The translations under genes were made by a program, and so were the position numbers. From assembly GCA_021399345.1 (NCBI GenBank), contig JAAFKI010000057.1, forward strand, positions 1-36,288: a DNA stretch of 36,288 nucleotides. The letters run 5' to 3'. Source of the DNA: Candidatus Heimdallarchaeota archaeon (lineage in GTDB: Archaea > Asgardarchaeota > Heimdallarchaeia > Heimdallarchaeales > Heimdallarchaeaceae). Positions 23,590-31,589 of the stretch are shown piece by piece. Positions within the stretch are counted from its first letter, which is position 1. Each line of letters opens with the position of its first letter. The notes under the pieces are model-generated. The model did not search any database and was not told the DNA's origin. It worked only from the letters and a program-made list of their open reading frames with translations.

Positions 23590-24600
23590 ATGTCCTTCTA
23601 TGAATTCCGAAAACGTATTTTAGAGGAGAAGCAAAAACGAGAAAAGCAACAACGTAAACAAGAGCGGACAGGGGGAGAAAAGCAAGAATCAGTTGTAGGG
23701 AGAAACAAGTTTAGTGTCGCATTATTAGGTCTAGAAAGAGCTGGTAAAACATCTTTAGTAAAGAAATTGCTTAAGCAGGAAGATATTGTGGTTAGACCCA
23801 CATATGGAGTTAATCTAGAAAACTATCAATATCGTGATCTGAATTTCACATGTTTTGATCTAGGAGGGCATCAACCCTTCAGACTAAGTTTATGGAAGAA
23901 ATTTATTGAAAGAGCTGATTCAGTAATCTATCTAGTTGATTCAGCTGATCATGTAAGATTTGAAGAATCAAAACAAACATTTTGGCATTACATAAACTTT
24001 GCAAAACAAAGTGCTCCTGTGCTATTTCTAGCAAACAAAAGTGATTTACCGAATTCAAAAGAACTAACTGAGATTAACGAAGCTTTCGAATTAGACAAGT
24101 TCTTGAGAAATCTTAGACCATTTAACATAAAGAAAGTTTCAGCGCTAACTGGTCAAGGAGTATATGAAGCGTGGGACTGGGTAGTGGACGTTTTGTGTGG
24201 CGCGCAACAATGGAAAGTTAAGATTGGTGCTGCTGTTTTAGCTGATATAAGTGGTAATATTATCTCTGAAGCTATCTTCGGCAGACCTACTGATCAAGCT
24301 GAAATTGCTAATGATTATAAGAAGTTAAAAGAATTAACTAGAATGTTTGCTATTGATTCTAAAGAAAGCATACAATCTGTTAAATTGGAAAGTTTGTTTA
24401 AAAAGCATGTCAGTCACGTTAAGAGAGGTGCTTACTGTTTATCCGTTATGATTGATCCTATTGATCCTGTCACAAGAGCTCAACAAATCCAACTTAGAAT
24501 TCTTGAGAATTTTAGTCGAAATCCTGTAGAAGTTAAAAAGAATCTCAATGATGTGTTTGAGAGTAAGTTTCCACTAGAAGTTGAAGGAGGAAGACGTTAA
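23590..24600 (+). CDS. Arf/Sar-like small GTPase with charged N-terminal helix and roadblock/longin-like C-terminal domain
   Basis: The first about 38 residues form a highly charged helix (Lys/Glu/Arg/Gln-rich) rather than the amphipathic N-terminus of eukaryotic Arf; there is no Gly2 for myristoylation. The G domain (39-205) is complete: GLERAGKT (47-54), PTYGVN with switch I Thr71, DLGGH (90-94), NKSD (149-152) and VSALTGQG. DLGGH, with His after GG, is the Sar1-like form of the catalytic position. The C-terminus (about 210-325, starting KIGAAVLADISGNIISEAIF) alternates strands and helices like a roadblock/longin module. Its stop codon is followed at once by the next gene's start. Probably a membrane- or complex-associated switch acting with the two downstream proteins. 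Confidence 0.87.
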   Translation: MSFYEFRKRILEEKQKREKQQRKQERTGGEKQESVVGRNKFSVALLGLERAGKTSLVKKLLKQEDIVVRPTYGVNLENYQYRDLNFTCFDLGGHQPFRLSLWKKFIERADSVIYLVDSADHVRFEESKQTFWHYINFAKQSAPVLFLANKSDLPNSKELTEINEAFELDKFLRNLRPFNIKKVSALTGQGVYEAWDWVVDVLCGAQQWKVKIGAAVLADISGNIISEAIFGRPTDQAEIANDYKKLKELTRMFAIDSKESIQSVKLESLFKKHVSHVKRGAYCLSVMIDPIDPVTRAQQIQLRILENFSRNPVEVKKNLNDVFESKFPLEVEGGRR

Positions 24601-25596
24601 TTGAGTAATTATCTTTCCTTTATCAGAGACAAGTTGATTTCTTCTCAAGAACAGAAAATTCCCCAACTTGTTATATTAGGACTTGAAGGGTCAGGAAAAT
24701 CCAGTGTTGTTAGTCGTTTAATATATGGAACTATTTCTGATGGACAACCTCCTCAGTTAACTTGTTACATTAACGTTACTTATGGTAAATCTGTCATTAC
24801 TGTTCTTGAAGCAGATGAAGAAACTGCTAGAGAAAGCCCTTATTTCCAAGATATTTTAGGTAAAATTGATGGGATTGTCTTTGTTATTGATGGGCAATCC
24901 GTACGCCACATAGAGGCATCATTTGAGTATATTTTTAGTCTATTTGATAAAATTCCTCAAACAACCTCTATATTATTCTTGGCGAATAAAACAGATTTAC
25001 CAGATTCAGTACCTTTCCCAGATTTACTTCAGGATCCAGCATTTCAAGTAATCATGGATGATATTAATCGTTCAGTTTCTATTTATCCTGTAAGCATTAA
25101 AACTGGTGAAAATTTCTATACAGCTTTTGACTGGATTATTTCCAGGATGACAGGCAGAACACCATTGAGAGAAGAAGTTAATCCTAAAAGAGTTATCATT
25201 CTTCAAGAAGGCGGTGTTCCTGCATTTGATCATACTTTTGATAAATCAATAGAAGAGCATGACAGTACTTTACTGGGTGGTTTAATTAGTGCTCTAAACA
25301 TTATGGCTTCTACTATTTTTGAAAGTGAATCAGTAATGGATGTTGTCAAACTTGGTTTGATTAAAATGGTAATTCGAAAGATGAACTCTTGGAGTATCGT
25401 ATTATTCGTTGATCGAGATGATAGTGAATCAAAAGCACAATCTCTAGCAGAAGAGATTCTTAATGCTTTCATTGAAGATAAAGAACGTGATCCAACGAAA
25501 GAGATGCCAAGACAAATCAAATATGAATTTTTGTCTAAAATCCCTGAAATAGCTATATTGCTAGATCAACAACCATTAAAAAAAGAAGAATATTGA
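24601..25596 (+). CDS. Arf-like pseudo-GTPase with roadblock/longin-like C-terminal domain
   Basis: TTG start directly after the previous stop (zero gap), with GGAGG at 24586-24590 as ribosome-binding site. The P-loop GLEGSGKS (27-34) and the base-recognition motif NKTD (129-132) are intact, but the segment that should hold DxxG reads VLEADEETARE (68-78): the magnesium-binding Asp and switch II Gly are missing. Nucleotide binding seems possible; normal GTP hydrolysis does not. The C-terminus (about 195-315, starting RVIILQEGGVPAFDHTF) resembles roadblock/longin domains. Same layout as the upstream GTPase, so it probably arose by duplication and may form a heterodimer with it, as active and inactive partners do in some Rag and SRP-receptor systems (inference). 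Confidence 0.82.
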   Translation: MSNYLSFIRDKLISSQEQKIPQLVILGLEGSGKSSVVSRLIYGTISDGQPPQLTCYINVTYGKSVITVLEADEETARESPYFQDILGKIDGIVFVIDGQSVRHIEASFEYIFSLFDKIPQTTSILFLANKTDLPDSVPFPDLLQDPAFQVIMDDINRSVSIYPVSIKTGENFYTAFDWIISRMTGRTPLREEVNPKRVIILQEGGVPAFDHTFDKSIEEHDSTLLGGLISALNIMASTIFESESVMDVVKLGLIKMVIRKMNSWSIVLFVDRDDSESKAQSLAEEILNAFIEDKERDPTKEMPRQIKYEFLSKIPEIAILLDQQPLKKEEY

Positions 25597-25605
25597 GGAA
25601 AAAAA

Positions 25606-26376
25606 ATGATAAATCCAAATGTAAGTAAAGAGCCAGTTTTGGTATTTAGTATCTTTAAAGACTATGGCCCTGAAATTTTGTTTAATAATTCTACACTTGA
25701 AGAAAATGTAGCTCTTACTCTGGTAATGCAAGGAATGACATTAGTTGAAATGGACAAAGGTTCAATTGGAAGAGTGGATGGAACTAAGAATCCAAAGATG
25801 CTTGGACCGCTTCCAGTACCTGAAAATGAACAACTGAAAGCAATAGTTATTCCTTTTGAAACAGAAATAACCTCCTCAACAGATGAAAGAATTGCAGCAG
25901 CTGGGTATCGTCTATGTGTAGCTTATTTCCTTTTTGAAGGAAGTGCTGTTAGAGATGTTTTAGATAGTTATGGACTAATAGAACCGTACTTCACTCTTAT
26001 TGGTAGAAGTCTGCAAAAAGAATCTGCCATCAACCCCACCTCAATTAAGCAGCTCTACACAAGAATGATAGATATGTTCTCTGGAAAAATACCTAGAATT
26101 TACGCTATTAATTCTGATAATTCTCTTAAAGAAATGATTGGTAAAAGATTGGAATATGCTGATACTTATCTTCTATGTGATTTGGATAAGAAAATAATGT
26201 ATATTCTATTGTATAACCCCTCAATGGATGTTTGGAGAAGAAGAGATATCTTCAAAGTTGCTTCAGAACTTAACTCAAGCATGTTCAGAAGCTCAATGAG
26301 AATAAATACCATAGACGATGTTAAAGAAATGGTAAGGATACTTGAAATTCTGAATATAGAAATTGCTCCCGTTTAA
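25606..26376 (+). CDS. Longin/roadblock-like protein of the Arf operon, no GTPase domain
   Basis: 256 residues, start 9 bp after the pseudo-GTPase gene with GAGG before the ATG. The N-terminus reads PVLVFSIFKDYGPEILFN, followed by TLEENVALTLVMQGMTLVEM, a glycine/proline loop (GPLPVP) and KAIVIPFE...RLCVAYFLFEG. This is the pattern of longin-type domains (strand, FxxYGP turn, helix, strands) and resembles the cytoplasmic tail of the surface protein at 1-3564 (TIFDQRKGPIPL). The second half (about 145-256) is mixed alpha/beta and unrecognised. No membrane span. By position it is the third part of an Arf, pseudo-Arf, longin module, possibly a nucleotide-exchange or scaffold partner. Confidence 0.7.
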   Translation: MINPNVSKEPVLVFSIFKDYGPEILFNNSTLEENVALTLVMQGMTLVEMDKGSIGRVDGTKNPKMLGPLPVPENEQLKAIVIPFETEITSSTDERIAAAGYRLCVAYFLFEGSAVRDVLDSYGLIEPYFTLIGRSLQKESAINPTSIKQLYTRMIDMFSGKIPRIYAINSDNSLKEMIGKRLEYADTYLLCDLDKKIMYILLYNPSMDVWRRRDIFKVASELNSSMFRSSMRINTIDDVKEMVRILEILNIEIAPV

Positions 26377-26377
26377 T

Positions 26378-26390
26378 CCTTTTCTTTTTC
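26378..26390 (+). terminator. T-rich tract ending the Arf operon
   Basis: CCTTTTCTTTTTC follows the TAA of the longin-like gene, in the gap before a convergent gene. Fits oligo-T termination. Confidence 0.4.
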
Positions 26391-26419
26391 ATACTGCTCA
26401 ATTGGCACAAGGATATGAG

Positions 26420-26836
26420 TTAAGAGTTAGGCACAAAACTCATCATTGCTAAATCTTCTCGAGGGTGCCATCCTATTTTCTTGTAAAAATCAATTACACC
26501 TTCATTGTCAACTTCAATAAATAGGTGAACCTTCACTATCTCTTTCTCTCTAAATCGGTTATGAAGTTCTTCCATCATTTCTTTCCCTATTCCAAACCTT
26601 TGGTATTCAGGATCTACTGCTAAATGATGAACATAACCTCTTCTTCCATCAAAAGCCCCCATAACTACTGCAACAATTCTGTCTTGTTTTTTCCCAACTA
26701 TAAATAGATCTTTAGTATAACTTAATGCACGTTCAACTTCTTCTTCTGTATCAGATTTCCCCAAAGTGAGTCCTGTTTTTTCCCATATCTGTTTCACTTC
26801 TTGATACATTTCCATTGTGAATTGTTCAATTTTCAT
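26420..26836 (-). CDS. GNAT-family N-acetyltransferase
   Basis: 138 residues with the full GNAT core: VVMGAFDGRRGYVHHLAVDP (strand 4), then EYQRFGIGKEMMEELHNRF (acetyl-CoA pyrophosphate loop QRFGIG and helix 3), then HLFIEVDNEGVIDFYKKIGW (strands 5-6 with the F-Y-x-x-x-G-W ending). Single-domain GNATs transfer an acetyl group from acetyl-CoA to amines of small molecules, peptides or proteins; the acceptor cannot be told here. ATG start at 26836, 77 bp from the divergent PP-loop gene. Confidence 0.85.
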   Translation of the reverse strand: MKIEQFTMEMYQEVKQIWEKTGLTLGKSDTEEEVERALSYTKDLFIVGKKQDRIVAVVMGAFDGRRGYVHHLAVDPEYQRFGIGKEMMEELHNRFREKEIVKVHLFIEVDNEGVIDFYKKIGWHPREDLAMMSFVPNS

Positions 26837-26913
26837 TAAGTAAAATTCCCTTATTTGTTAAAATATTTTTCCTATCTAAACATTCTAAAAGACCTAAATC
26901 TTTAGTGTTTAAT

Positions 26914-27543
26914 ATGATATCCAAAAAGGTCATTTTACTTCTTAGCGGAGGTTTTGATAGTGGTCTTGCCGGATATTTATTACAAAAAGTAGGATATGAA
27001 ATCATACCATTACATCTCTCCAATGTTGATTTTGCTGGAGAAGAATCAATAGAGAAGAGTATTGAACTGTCTAAGAAATTTGGTTGGGATAAATTTTATG
27101 TTATTGATATAGCGGATGCATTGCAATCATTTGTTGATAATTGCAAGCATTCTTACTATTTTGTTTTGATGAAAAGATTCATGCTTCAAATTGCAGGAGA
27201 AATCGTTAAAATAGAAGATGCAGAGTATATAGGAACTGGAGAAAGTCTTGGTCAAGTTTCAAGTCAAACACTGGCAAATATTTCTGTGATAGAGCAAGCA
27301 GCTAGTTTTCGAGTACTTAAACCTCTCATAACATTTGATAAAGACAAAATAGTTTCTATGACCAGAGTAATTGAAACATTTGATATTTCATCTGGTCCAG
27401 AAATATGTGATCTTCTAGGTCCTAAACATCCAATAATTAATGCTACTCTTGAGTATGTATTAAATGAAGAAATGAAGATTCAAGAATTGAATATAATCTC
27501 AAACTCTCTTGAAAATTTACGTATAATAGATTTAACGAAATGA
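26914..27543 (+). CDS. Stand-alone ThiI-type PP-loop ATPase domain (tRNA 4-thiouridine synthase-like)
   Basis: The ATG at 26914 is preferred over the in-frame GTG at 26905. The adenylation PP-loop is LLSGGFDSGLAGYLL, and the ThiI-specific block GTGESLGQVSSQTLANISVIE is nearly textbook. The closing part (RVLKPLITFDKDKIVSM ... EICDLLGPKHP) keeps the Lys-His-Pro ending and one Cys. Canonical ThiI is about 380-480 residues with NFLD and THUMP domains in front; here those are absent and the protein is only about 209 residues. It would activate a uridine or another carbonyl by adenylation but needs a separate RNA-binding partner, or it acts on another substrate. Ends 3 bp from the convergent kinase gene. 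Confidence 0.82.
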   Translation: MISKKVILLLSGGFDSGLAGYLLQKVGYEIIPLHLSNVDFAGEESIEKSIELSKKFGWDKFYVIDIADALQSFVDNCKHSYYFVLMKRFMLQIAGEIVKIEDAEYIGTGESLGQVSSQTLANISVIEQAASFRVLKPLITFDKDKIVSMTRVIETFDISSGPEICDLLGPKHPIINATLEYVLNEEMKIQELNIISNSLENLRIIDLTK

Positions 27544-27546
27544 ATT

Positions 27547-28455
27547 TTATTTAATTAGTTCTTTAGTATTAAGAATCTCCTCTGCAATCTTGCTATAATT
27601 TTTAGAAGATAAAGTGCGAATTTTGCTATATTGAACCTTTTCAGCGGCTAGAGCCATTCCGAAAGCTATACAGAAATCAACATCTTTGTTTTTAATAATT
27701 TCTGCTAATATTCCTGTCATCAGTACATCTCCTGCACCTGTTGGATCAAGTTCATCTCTGGTTGGAGATTTAAGACTGTAAATCTTTTCACCTTCATTAA
27801 ATACCACACCTTGTATGCCTGATGTAATGACATTGGTTACATTTATTGGAAGAGATTTGAATATGTCCGAATAGGATTTCTTCAGTGTAAATGCCTCTGC
27901 TTCTTTTAAAGAAAATTTAACAATATCAACATCTTCTAAGATGCTCTTAACATATTTATTATCAAATTCCAAAACAATTTTTCTATTTCTATCTGTGTTC
28001 CTAACTAAGCCTTGAACATCAAGTCCTATATATTCATGGTTATTATTAGCCCATTTAACAGATAGATTAGATATCTCTCTGAATACAGGGGAAATCAAAC
28101 AAGCTTTACCCCCCTTCTGTTCTTCTACAAATTCATCAAGGCTGTCTGCTTGCGCCAACAAAAACATCGTCCTTTTATTTTTGTAAATTTTATGTAAAAA
28201 TTTAGTTGACTTTTCACCTATGAGAATCTCTAATTCCAACCTGTTTATAGAAGAAAGATAGTGTAGATAAACTTCTGGGAAATCTTTGCCAACAGAAGTG
28301 ATTATTTTAGTTTTCAAAGAGAGAAGAGGTGTAACCATTGTTGCATAAGCTGGTGGTCCTCCAAGAACTGATTTCTCCCTCTTAACTGGTTTAACATCTA
28401 AGAATTCTTTATCATCCAAAACTAGATGACTAATCACATTCAAATCAGCAGACAC
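27547..28455 (-). CDS. PfkB/ribokinase-family kinase
   Basis: 302 residues from GTG at 28455. The family signature DPTGAGDVLMTGILAEI (catalytic Asp in GAGD, anion hole) and the C-terminal ATP-site region (FCIAFGMALAAEKVQY) are clear; the N-terminal substrate part has LGGPPAYATMVTPLL and TKIITSVGKDFPEVYL. Members phosphorylate sugars, nucleosides or cofactor precursors. The glycine-rich N-terminal region is shorter than in ribokinase and the substrate is not evident from neighbours. It is divergently transcribed from the membrane protein at 28544 (88 bp apart). Confidence 0.85.
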   Translation of the reverse strand: MSADLNVISHLVLDDKEFLDVKPVKREKSVLGGPPAYATMVTPLLSLKTKIITSVGKDFPEVYLHYLSSINRLELEILIGEKSTKFLHKIYKNKRTMFLLAQADSLDEFVEEQKGGKACLISPVFREISNLSVKWANNNHEYIGLDVQGLVRNTDRNRKIVLEFDNKYVKSILEDVDIVKFSLKEAEAFTLKKSYSDIFKSLPINVTNVITSGIQGVVFNEGEKIYSLKSPTRDELDPTGAGDVLMTGILAEIIKNKDVDFCIAFGMALAAEKVQYSKIRTLSSKNYSKIAEEILNTKELIK

Positions 28456-28520
28456 AAAATTCCTTTATAAGGAATGTACTTAAGTTTTATTACCTTAAAA
28501 CAAATGGAAAAGATTTTTGA

Positions 28521-28546
28521 AGGAGGTAAGTTAATATGTAGACATG
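28521..28546 (+). promoter_or_regulatory. Strong ribosome-binding site aimed at an ATG-TAG start-stop, 16 nt before the real start
   Basis: AGGAGGT (28521-28527) is 8 nt from an ATG (28536-28538) that is followed at once by TAG (28539-28541). The true gene start ATG (28544-28546) is 16 nt from the ribosome-binding site, an unusually long distance. Ribosomes would load on the minimal ORF and need to reinitiate 3 nt further on, so this may tune expression of the membrane protein. Confidence 0.45.
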
Positions 28547-30037
28547 ACTACAGAAGAAAGAAAAGTAAGAGATTTTGGATTAATCTTTTACTTCTGGTTT
28601 TTACTAGTAATAGCTGCTTACGCCTTTGGATTTTATGCAATCTATCAACTGGTTGTTAAAAATACAGATTTAGTCCAATGGGTTCTTGAGAAATTTAACT
28701 CTGTTACAACCGTTTTAGGAGATTATCTTTGGTGGGTGGTAGGTGTTGCTGGTGCTTTATTTGTAATAGGTATAGTATTTGCTTATTTGCAAGTATGGTT
28801 AATGAGTTATATTGGCGCAGAAATTGTCAATACAGTTATTTTTGGTATTCCATTGGTACTCACTGGAGCTGGAATTTACTCCTTCATCGCTTTTAGTGAA
28901 GTGTGGATTGGAATTGTTCTAATTGCACCGGCTGCTATCTTGTTAATAATAGCACTACTAGTAGGAAAACGGGTAATTCTTGGTTCCAAGATATTTGAGA
29001 TGAGTAATGAAGCTGTAAATGATGAGAAAAGTTCTTTGACTCCTGTCTTCTTTTTTGCACTTATGTCTCTAATTACCATTTTAACTGGTATTGCAGCTGC
29101 AGTATTTACAAGTGCAAATATCGATCAGTGGCTAACTGGAACTACAGCCGGTAAATGGGTAGAATACGTTATATTCTTTATTCTGATATATGTTTATTTA
29201 GCTATACATTATACGATGTTACATTTCAGTGATGCAATTAATATTTGTATTTTCAAAAGATGGAATAATTACAAAGATTCTTCCTTGAAAATAGCAATTA
29301 GGGAAATCTGGAAAGTTAAAGGAAGCATCGTTTTATTTGGAATGTTCATAGCATTTTTTGATGCAATAATTAAAACAATCCAATTCTTTGCTAACAGAAA
29401 TTTCTTCAAGAAATGGAAGAAGAATAAAGTTTGGACAAGAACTATGCTGGTTTTGAGAATAATATTCTTTATTTTCATAATAATTCTCAAAGGATTATTC
29501 AAAATCCTCAAATTCCTTAACTATTATACTTTAACAATTATAGTAGTAGAAAAACGAGGTTTCATTCGAAGTGTAGCTAGATCAGCTGATTTGTCTCTAG
29601 ATTCAGCTGCTGATATTATTATTGGAAAAACTGGTGTAAATATAGCTAAAGGTCTATTCACTTTGCTAACTATAGGATTCTTCTCATCTGGAGGCTTCTT
29701 CCTTGGTTATTATTGGCTGGCTGATCAGCTAAGTATACCTGATACCGAGTTTGCATTAGGAATTAGCTATAAAATAGTGTTTTCACTAGCAATAGGTGCT
29801 CTGTTCTTCCTATTTGGATATTTACCAACATCAGCTATTCTAAGACCCATTTCCACAGCTTACAAGACAATACTTTTCTTCCACATAGCAGACCCATTTA
29901 GAGGTAATCCTGGTCGAAGAAGTAGAATTTCTAAAGATATTCAAAAGAATATTGATGGAATACAAGCCGAAGTTATGGAAACTTACGATAAAGAAGAACG
30001 GCCAACTTGGGAAAAACCACAAGAAGCAAAAGCATAA
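28544..30037 (+). CDS. Polytopic membrane protein of unknown function
   Basis: 497 residues with about ten hydrophobic segments, starting with LIFYFWFLLVIAAYAFGFYA and ending near residue 440, then a charged cytoplasmic tail (EEVMETYDKEERPTWEK-like). The middle contains a run of basic residues (KKWKKNKVWTRTM) and, before the last spans, the segment IIVVEKRGFIRSVARSADLS, a pattern seen in several poorly known membrane families where a helix with E-x-x-G...RS lies at the membrane face. I cannot assign a family with confidence. No transporter or enzyme motif seen. The start context is unusual (see the start-stop entry). Followed by a strong T-rich terminator. Confidence 0.75.
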   Translation: MTTEERKVRDFGLIFYFWFLLVIAAYAFGFYAIYQLVVKNTDLVQWVLEKFNSVTTVLGDYLWWVVGVAGALFVIGIVFAYLQVWLMSYIGAEIVNTVIFGIPLVLTGAGIYSFIAFSEVWIGIVLIAPAAILLIIALLVGKRVILGSKIFEMSNEAVNDEKSSLTPVFFFALMSLITILTGIAAAVFTSANIDQWLTGTTAGKWVEYVIFFILIYVYLAIHYTMLHFSDAINICIFKRWNNYKDSSLKIAIREIWKVKGSIVLFGMFIAFFDAIIKTIQFFANRNFFKKWKKNKVWTRTMLVLRIIFFIFIIILKGLFKILKFLNYYTLTIIVVEKRGFIRSVARSADLSLDSAADIIIGKTGVNIAKGLFTLLTIGFFSSGGFFLGYYWLADQLSIPDTEFALGISYKIVFSLAIGALFFLFGYLPTSAILRPISTAYKTILFFHIADPFRGNPGRRSRISKDIQKNIDGIQAEVMETYDKEERPTWEKPQEAKA

Positions 30038-30039
30038 TT

Positions 30040-30067
30040 TCCTCTTTTTTCTCCTTTTTTCTCCTTT
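30040..30067 (+). terminator. Double pyrimidine/oligo-T terminator
   Basis: Two CTC-x0-1-TTTTTT units (T6 at 30045-30050 and 30055-30060) directly follow the stop of the membrane-protein gene, then CTCCTTT. Strong candidate for an archaeal intrinsic terminator. Confidence 0.6.
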
Positions 30068-30118
30068 CCGATAGGCAAATTTTTTTATCTGTTATGTTCC
30101 TTTTATATTTGTGAGATA

Positions 30119-31525
30119 ATGTCATCAAGGTCACCTCGAAGAAGTTTGATAGGGAGTCATAGATATAGTGTTGTCATTAAATCCACTGAAACTGAATATA
30201 CAGCCAGTTTGAGCGGAGTTTTGGATTTGTATGATGGTAAACACGTTGTGGAAACTCATAAATTTTCTACATTTAATCAACTTGCAGAGACAATAATCAA
30301 TTATTGGGAGAAAAAATTGGGATCTGAAGTGAATGTTCATAGATTCTCAAATTGGTTGTCAGAATACTTCTCTGATATTGGGATATCAAACATAAATTTC
30401 TATCAGATGATAGAAGCTGTTAGAAACTTAGGAACAGGAACATCTTTACATTCTTCAGGCGTTGCAGTACGAGAAGCAAAAGTAAGATCTAATGATTTTG
30501 ATCCGCTTGATCCCAAACCAGCTAAAGCAACTGGTGCACATATGTTGGGAGAACTTGTAAAACCAGATGAAGAGGTCATTGTAGAGAAAGCTCGTCCAGA
30601 TAAACCACCAGATGATACTGTTGTTAAACCTAGTGAACTTTTCAAAACCGAGGAAACAGTTTCTCCAGAAGTTACTCTGTTACCACCTGTGAAAGTTGAA
30701 GCTAAGGAAGAAAAAGAAGAACCACCTGTCAATAATCTACTCAAACCTAGTGAAATATTGAAAACACGGGAAACAGCATATGAATTTGTAGAAGAAAGAA
30801 CAGAAGATTATCCAAAGGTATCAGGGGATCCTGTGGTTACAAAGCCATTAGAGAAAACAGAAAAAGAAGAACCTCCAATTAGTAATTTGCTTCGTCCAAG
30901 TGAATATTTAAAGAAAAGAGATATAATTGAAGTAATTTCAAAATCAATTTTCGATGAACCCAGACAAATACCAGAAGAAAAAAAAACTAGGGTAACTGCT
31001 CCTAAAAAGGAAATAAAACAGCATAAATTAGTTCCTCCTTCAGAAATTTTACTCATACAAGAAGAGGAAGAAGTGTTGAAAAAACCCTCAGAAGTTGTTA
31101 AAGAACAGGAAAAGAAAATTCAAGAAGTAAAACCGTCTGCAAAAATAGATCCTAAAGAGCATGAAATCCCAGTGCCACCTTCAACAAGAAAGAAGGAAGT
31201 TAGAATAACTGATAAAATTGAAGCTAAAGCTTCAGTCAAGGAGAAAGAGATTTTACCATTTGAAATCGAAGTTATGGATGATGGTACTCCGATAGAGGAT
31301 TCTTCAGCTTTGGAAAAAAGAACAATAGCTGATTTGAAGGTTACAGATATAATGGGCGTTGGTGATAAAATTGCAATGCTTCTCAAAGATGGTGGATATG
31401 ATTCTTTAGAGAAAATCCTTGCATCTACTCCTGAAGAACTGAGTAAAATCCGTGGAATAGGCATAACATCAGCTAAGAAACTACTTTATGGGGCTAATGC
31501 GATCAAAAAAGAAATAGAAGAGTAA
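30119..31525 (+). CDS. Unknown scaffold-like protein: N-terminal domain, repeated PSE-motif linker, C-terminal helix-hairpin-helix domain
   Basis: 468 residues. The first about 110 form a compact mixed alpha/beta domain (SHRYSVVIKSTETEYTASLS, then ETIINYWEKKLG) I do not recognise. Residues about 120-395 are Lys/Glu/Pro-rich and probably disordered, with five spaced copies of a short motif: VVKPSELFKTEE, LLKPSEILKTRE, LLRPSEYLKKRD, LVPPSEILLIQE and KKPSEVVKEQE. The last about 65 residues are a helix-hairpin-helix pair (DLKVTDIMGVGDKIAMLLKD, then LSKIRGIGITSAKKLLYGA) of the sort that binds DNA or mediates protein contacts. The start is about 30 nt after a T/A-rich element (30081-30089), suggesting a near-leaderless message. 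Possibly a nucleic-acid-associated scaffold that gathers several copies of a partner through the PSE motifs. Confidence 0.7.
   Translation: MSSRSPRRSLIGSHRYSVVIKSTETEYTASLSGVLDLYDGKHVVETHKFSTFNQLAETIINYWEKKLGSEVNVHRFSNWLSEYFSDIGISNINFYQMIEAVRNLGTGTSLHSSGVAVREAKVRSNDFDPLDPKPAKATGAHMLGELVKPDEEVIVEKARPDKPPDDTVVKPSELFKTEETVSPEVTLLPPVKVEAKEEKEEPPVNNLLKPSEILKTRETAYEFVEERTEDYPKVSGDPVVTKPLEKTEKEEPPISNLLRPSEYLKKRDIIEVISKSIFDEPRQIPEEKKTRVTAPKKEIKQHKLVPPSEILLIQEEEEVLKKPSEVVKEQEKKIQEVKPSAKIDPKEHEIPVPPSTRKKEVRITDKIEAKASVKEKEILPFEIEVMDDGTPIEDSSALEKRTIADLKVTDIMGVGDKIAMLLKDGGYDSLEKILASTPEELSKIRGIGITSAKKLLYGANAIKKEIEE
30620..31098 (+). repeat. Five degenerate [LV]-x-P-S-E-x-L linear-motif repeats
   Basis: Encoded cores begin near 30620 (VVKPSELF), 30737 (LLKPSEIL), 30887 (LLRPSEYL), 31027 (LVPPSEIL) and 31079 (KKPSEVV). 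The PSE triad and a hydrophobic residue two positions later are kept, while the linkers vary in length and sequence. This looks like a repeated short binding motif rather than a folded repeat. Confidence 0.65.
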
Positions 31526-31589
31526 AGGAGATTATTCTTTTAACAACTCTATTTTATTTTATACTGTTAAGAAATAATAGACAAAATAA

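Noticed and set aside
30403..31464. Several Ser-rich minus-strand ORFs opposite the PSE-repeat gene
   Set aside because: Same cause: antisense of Glu/Lys/Pro-rich coding sequence, without promoter or ribosome-binding site.
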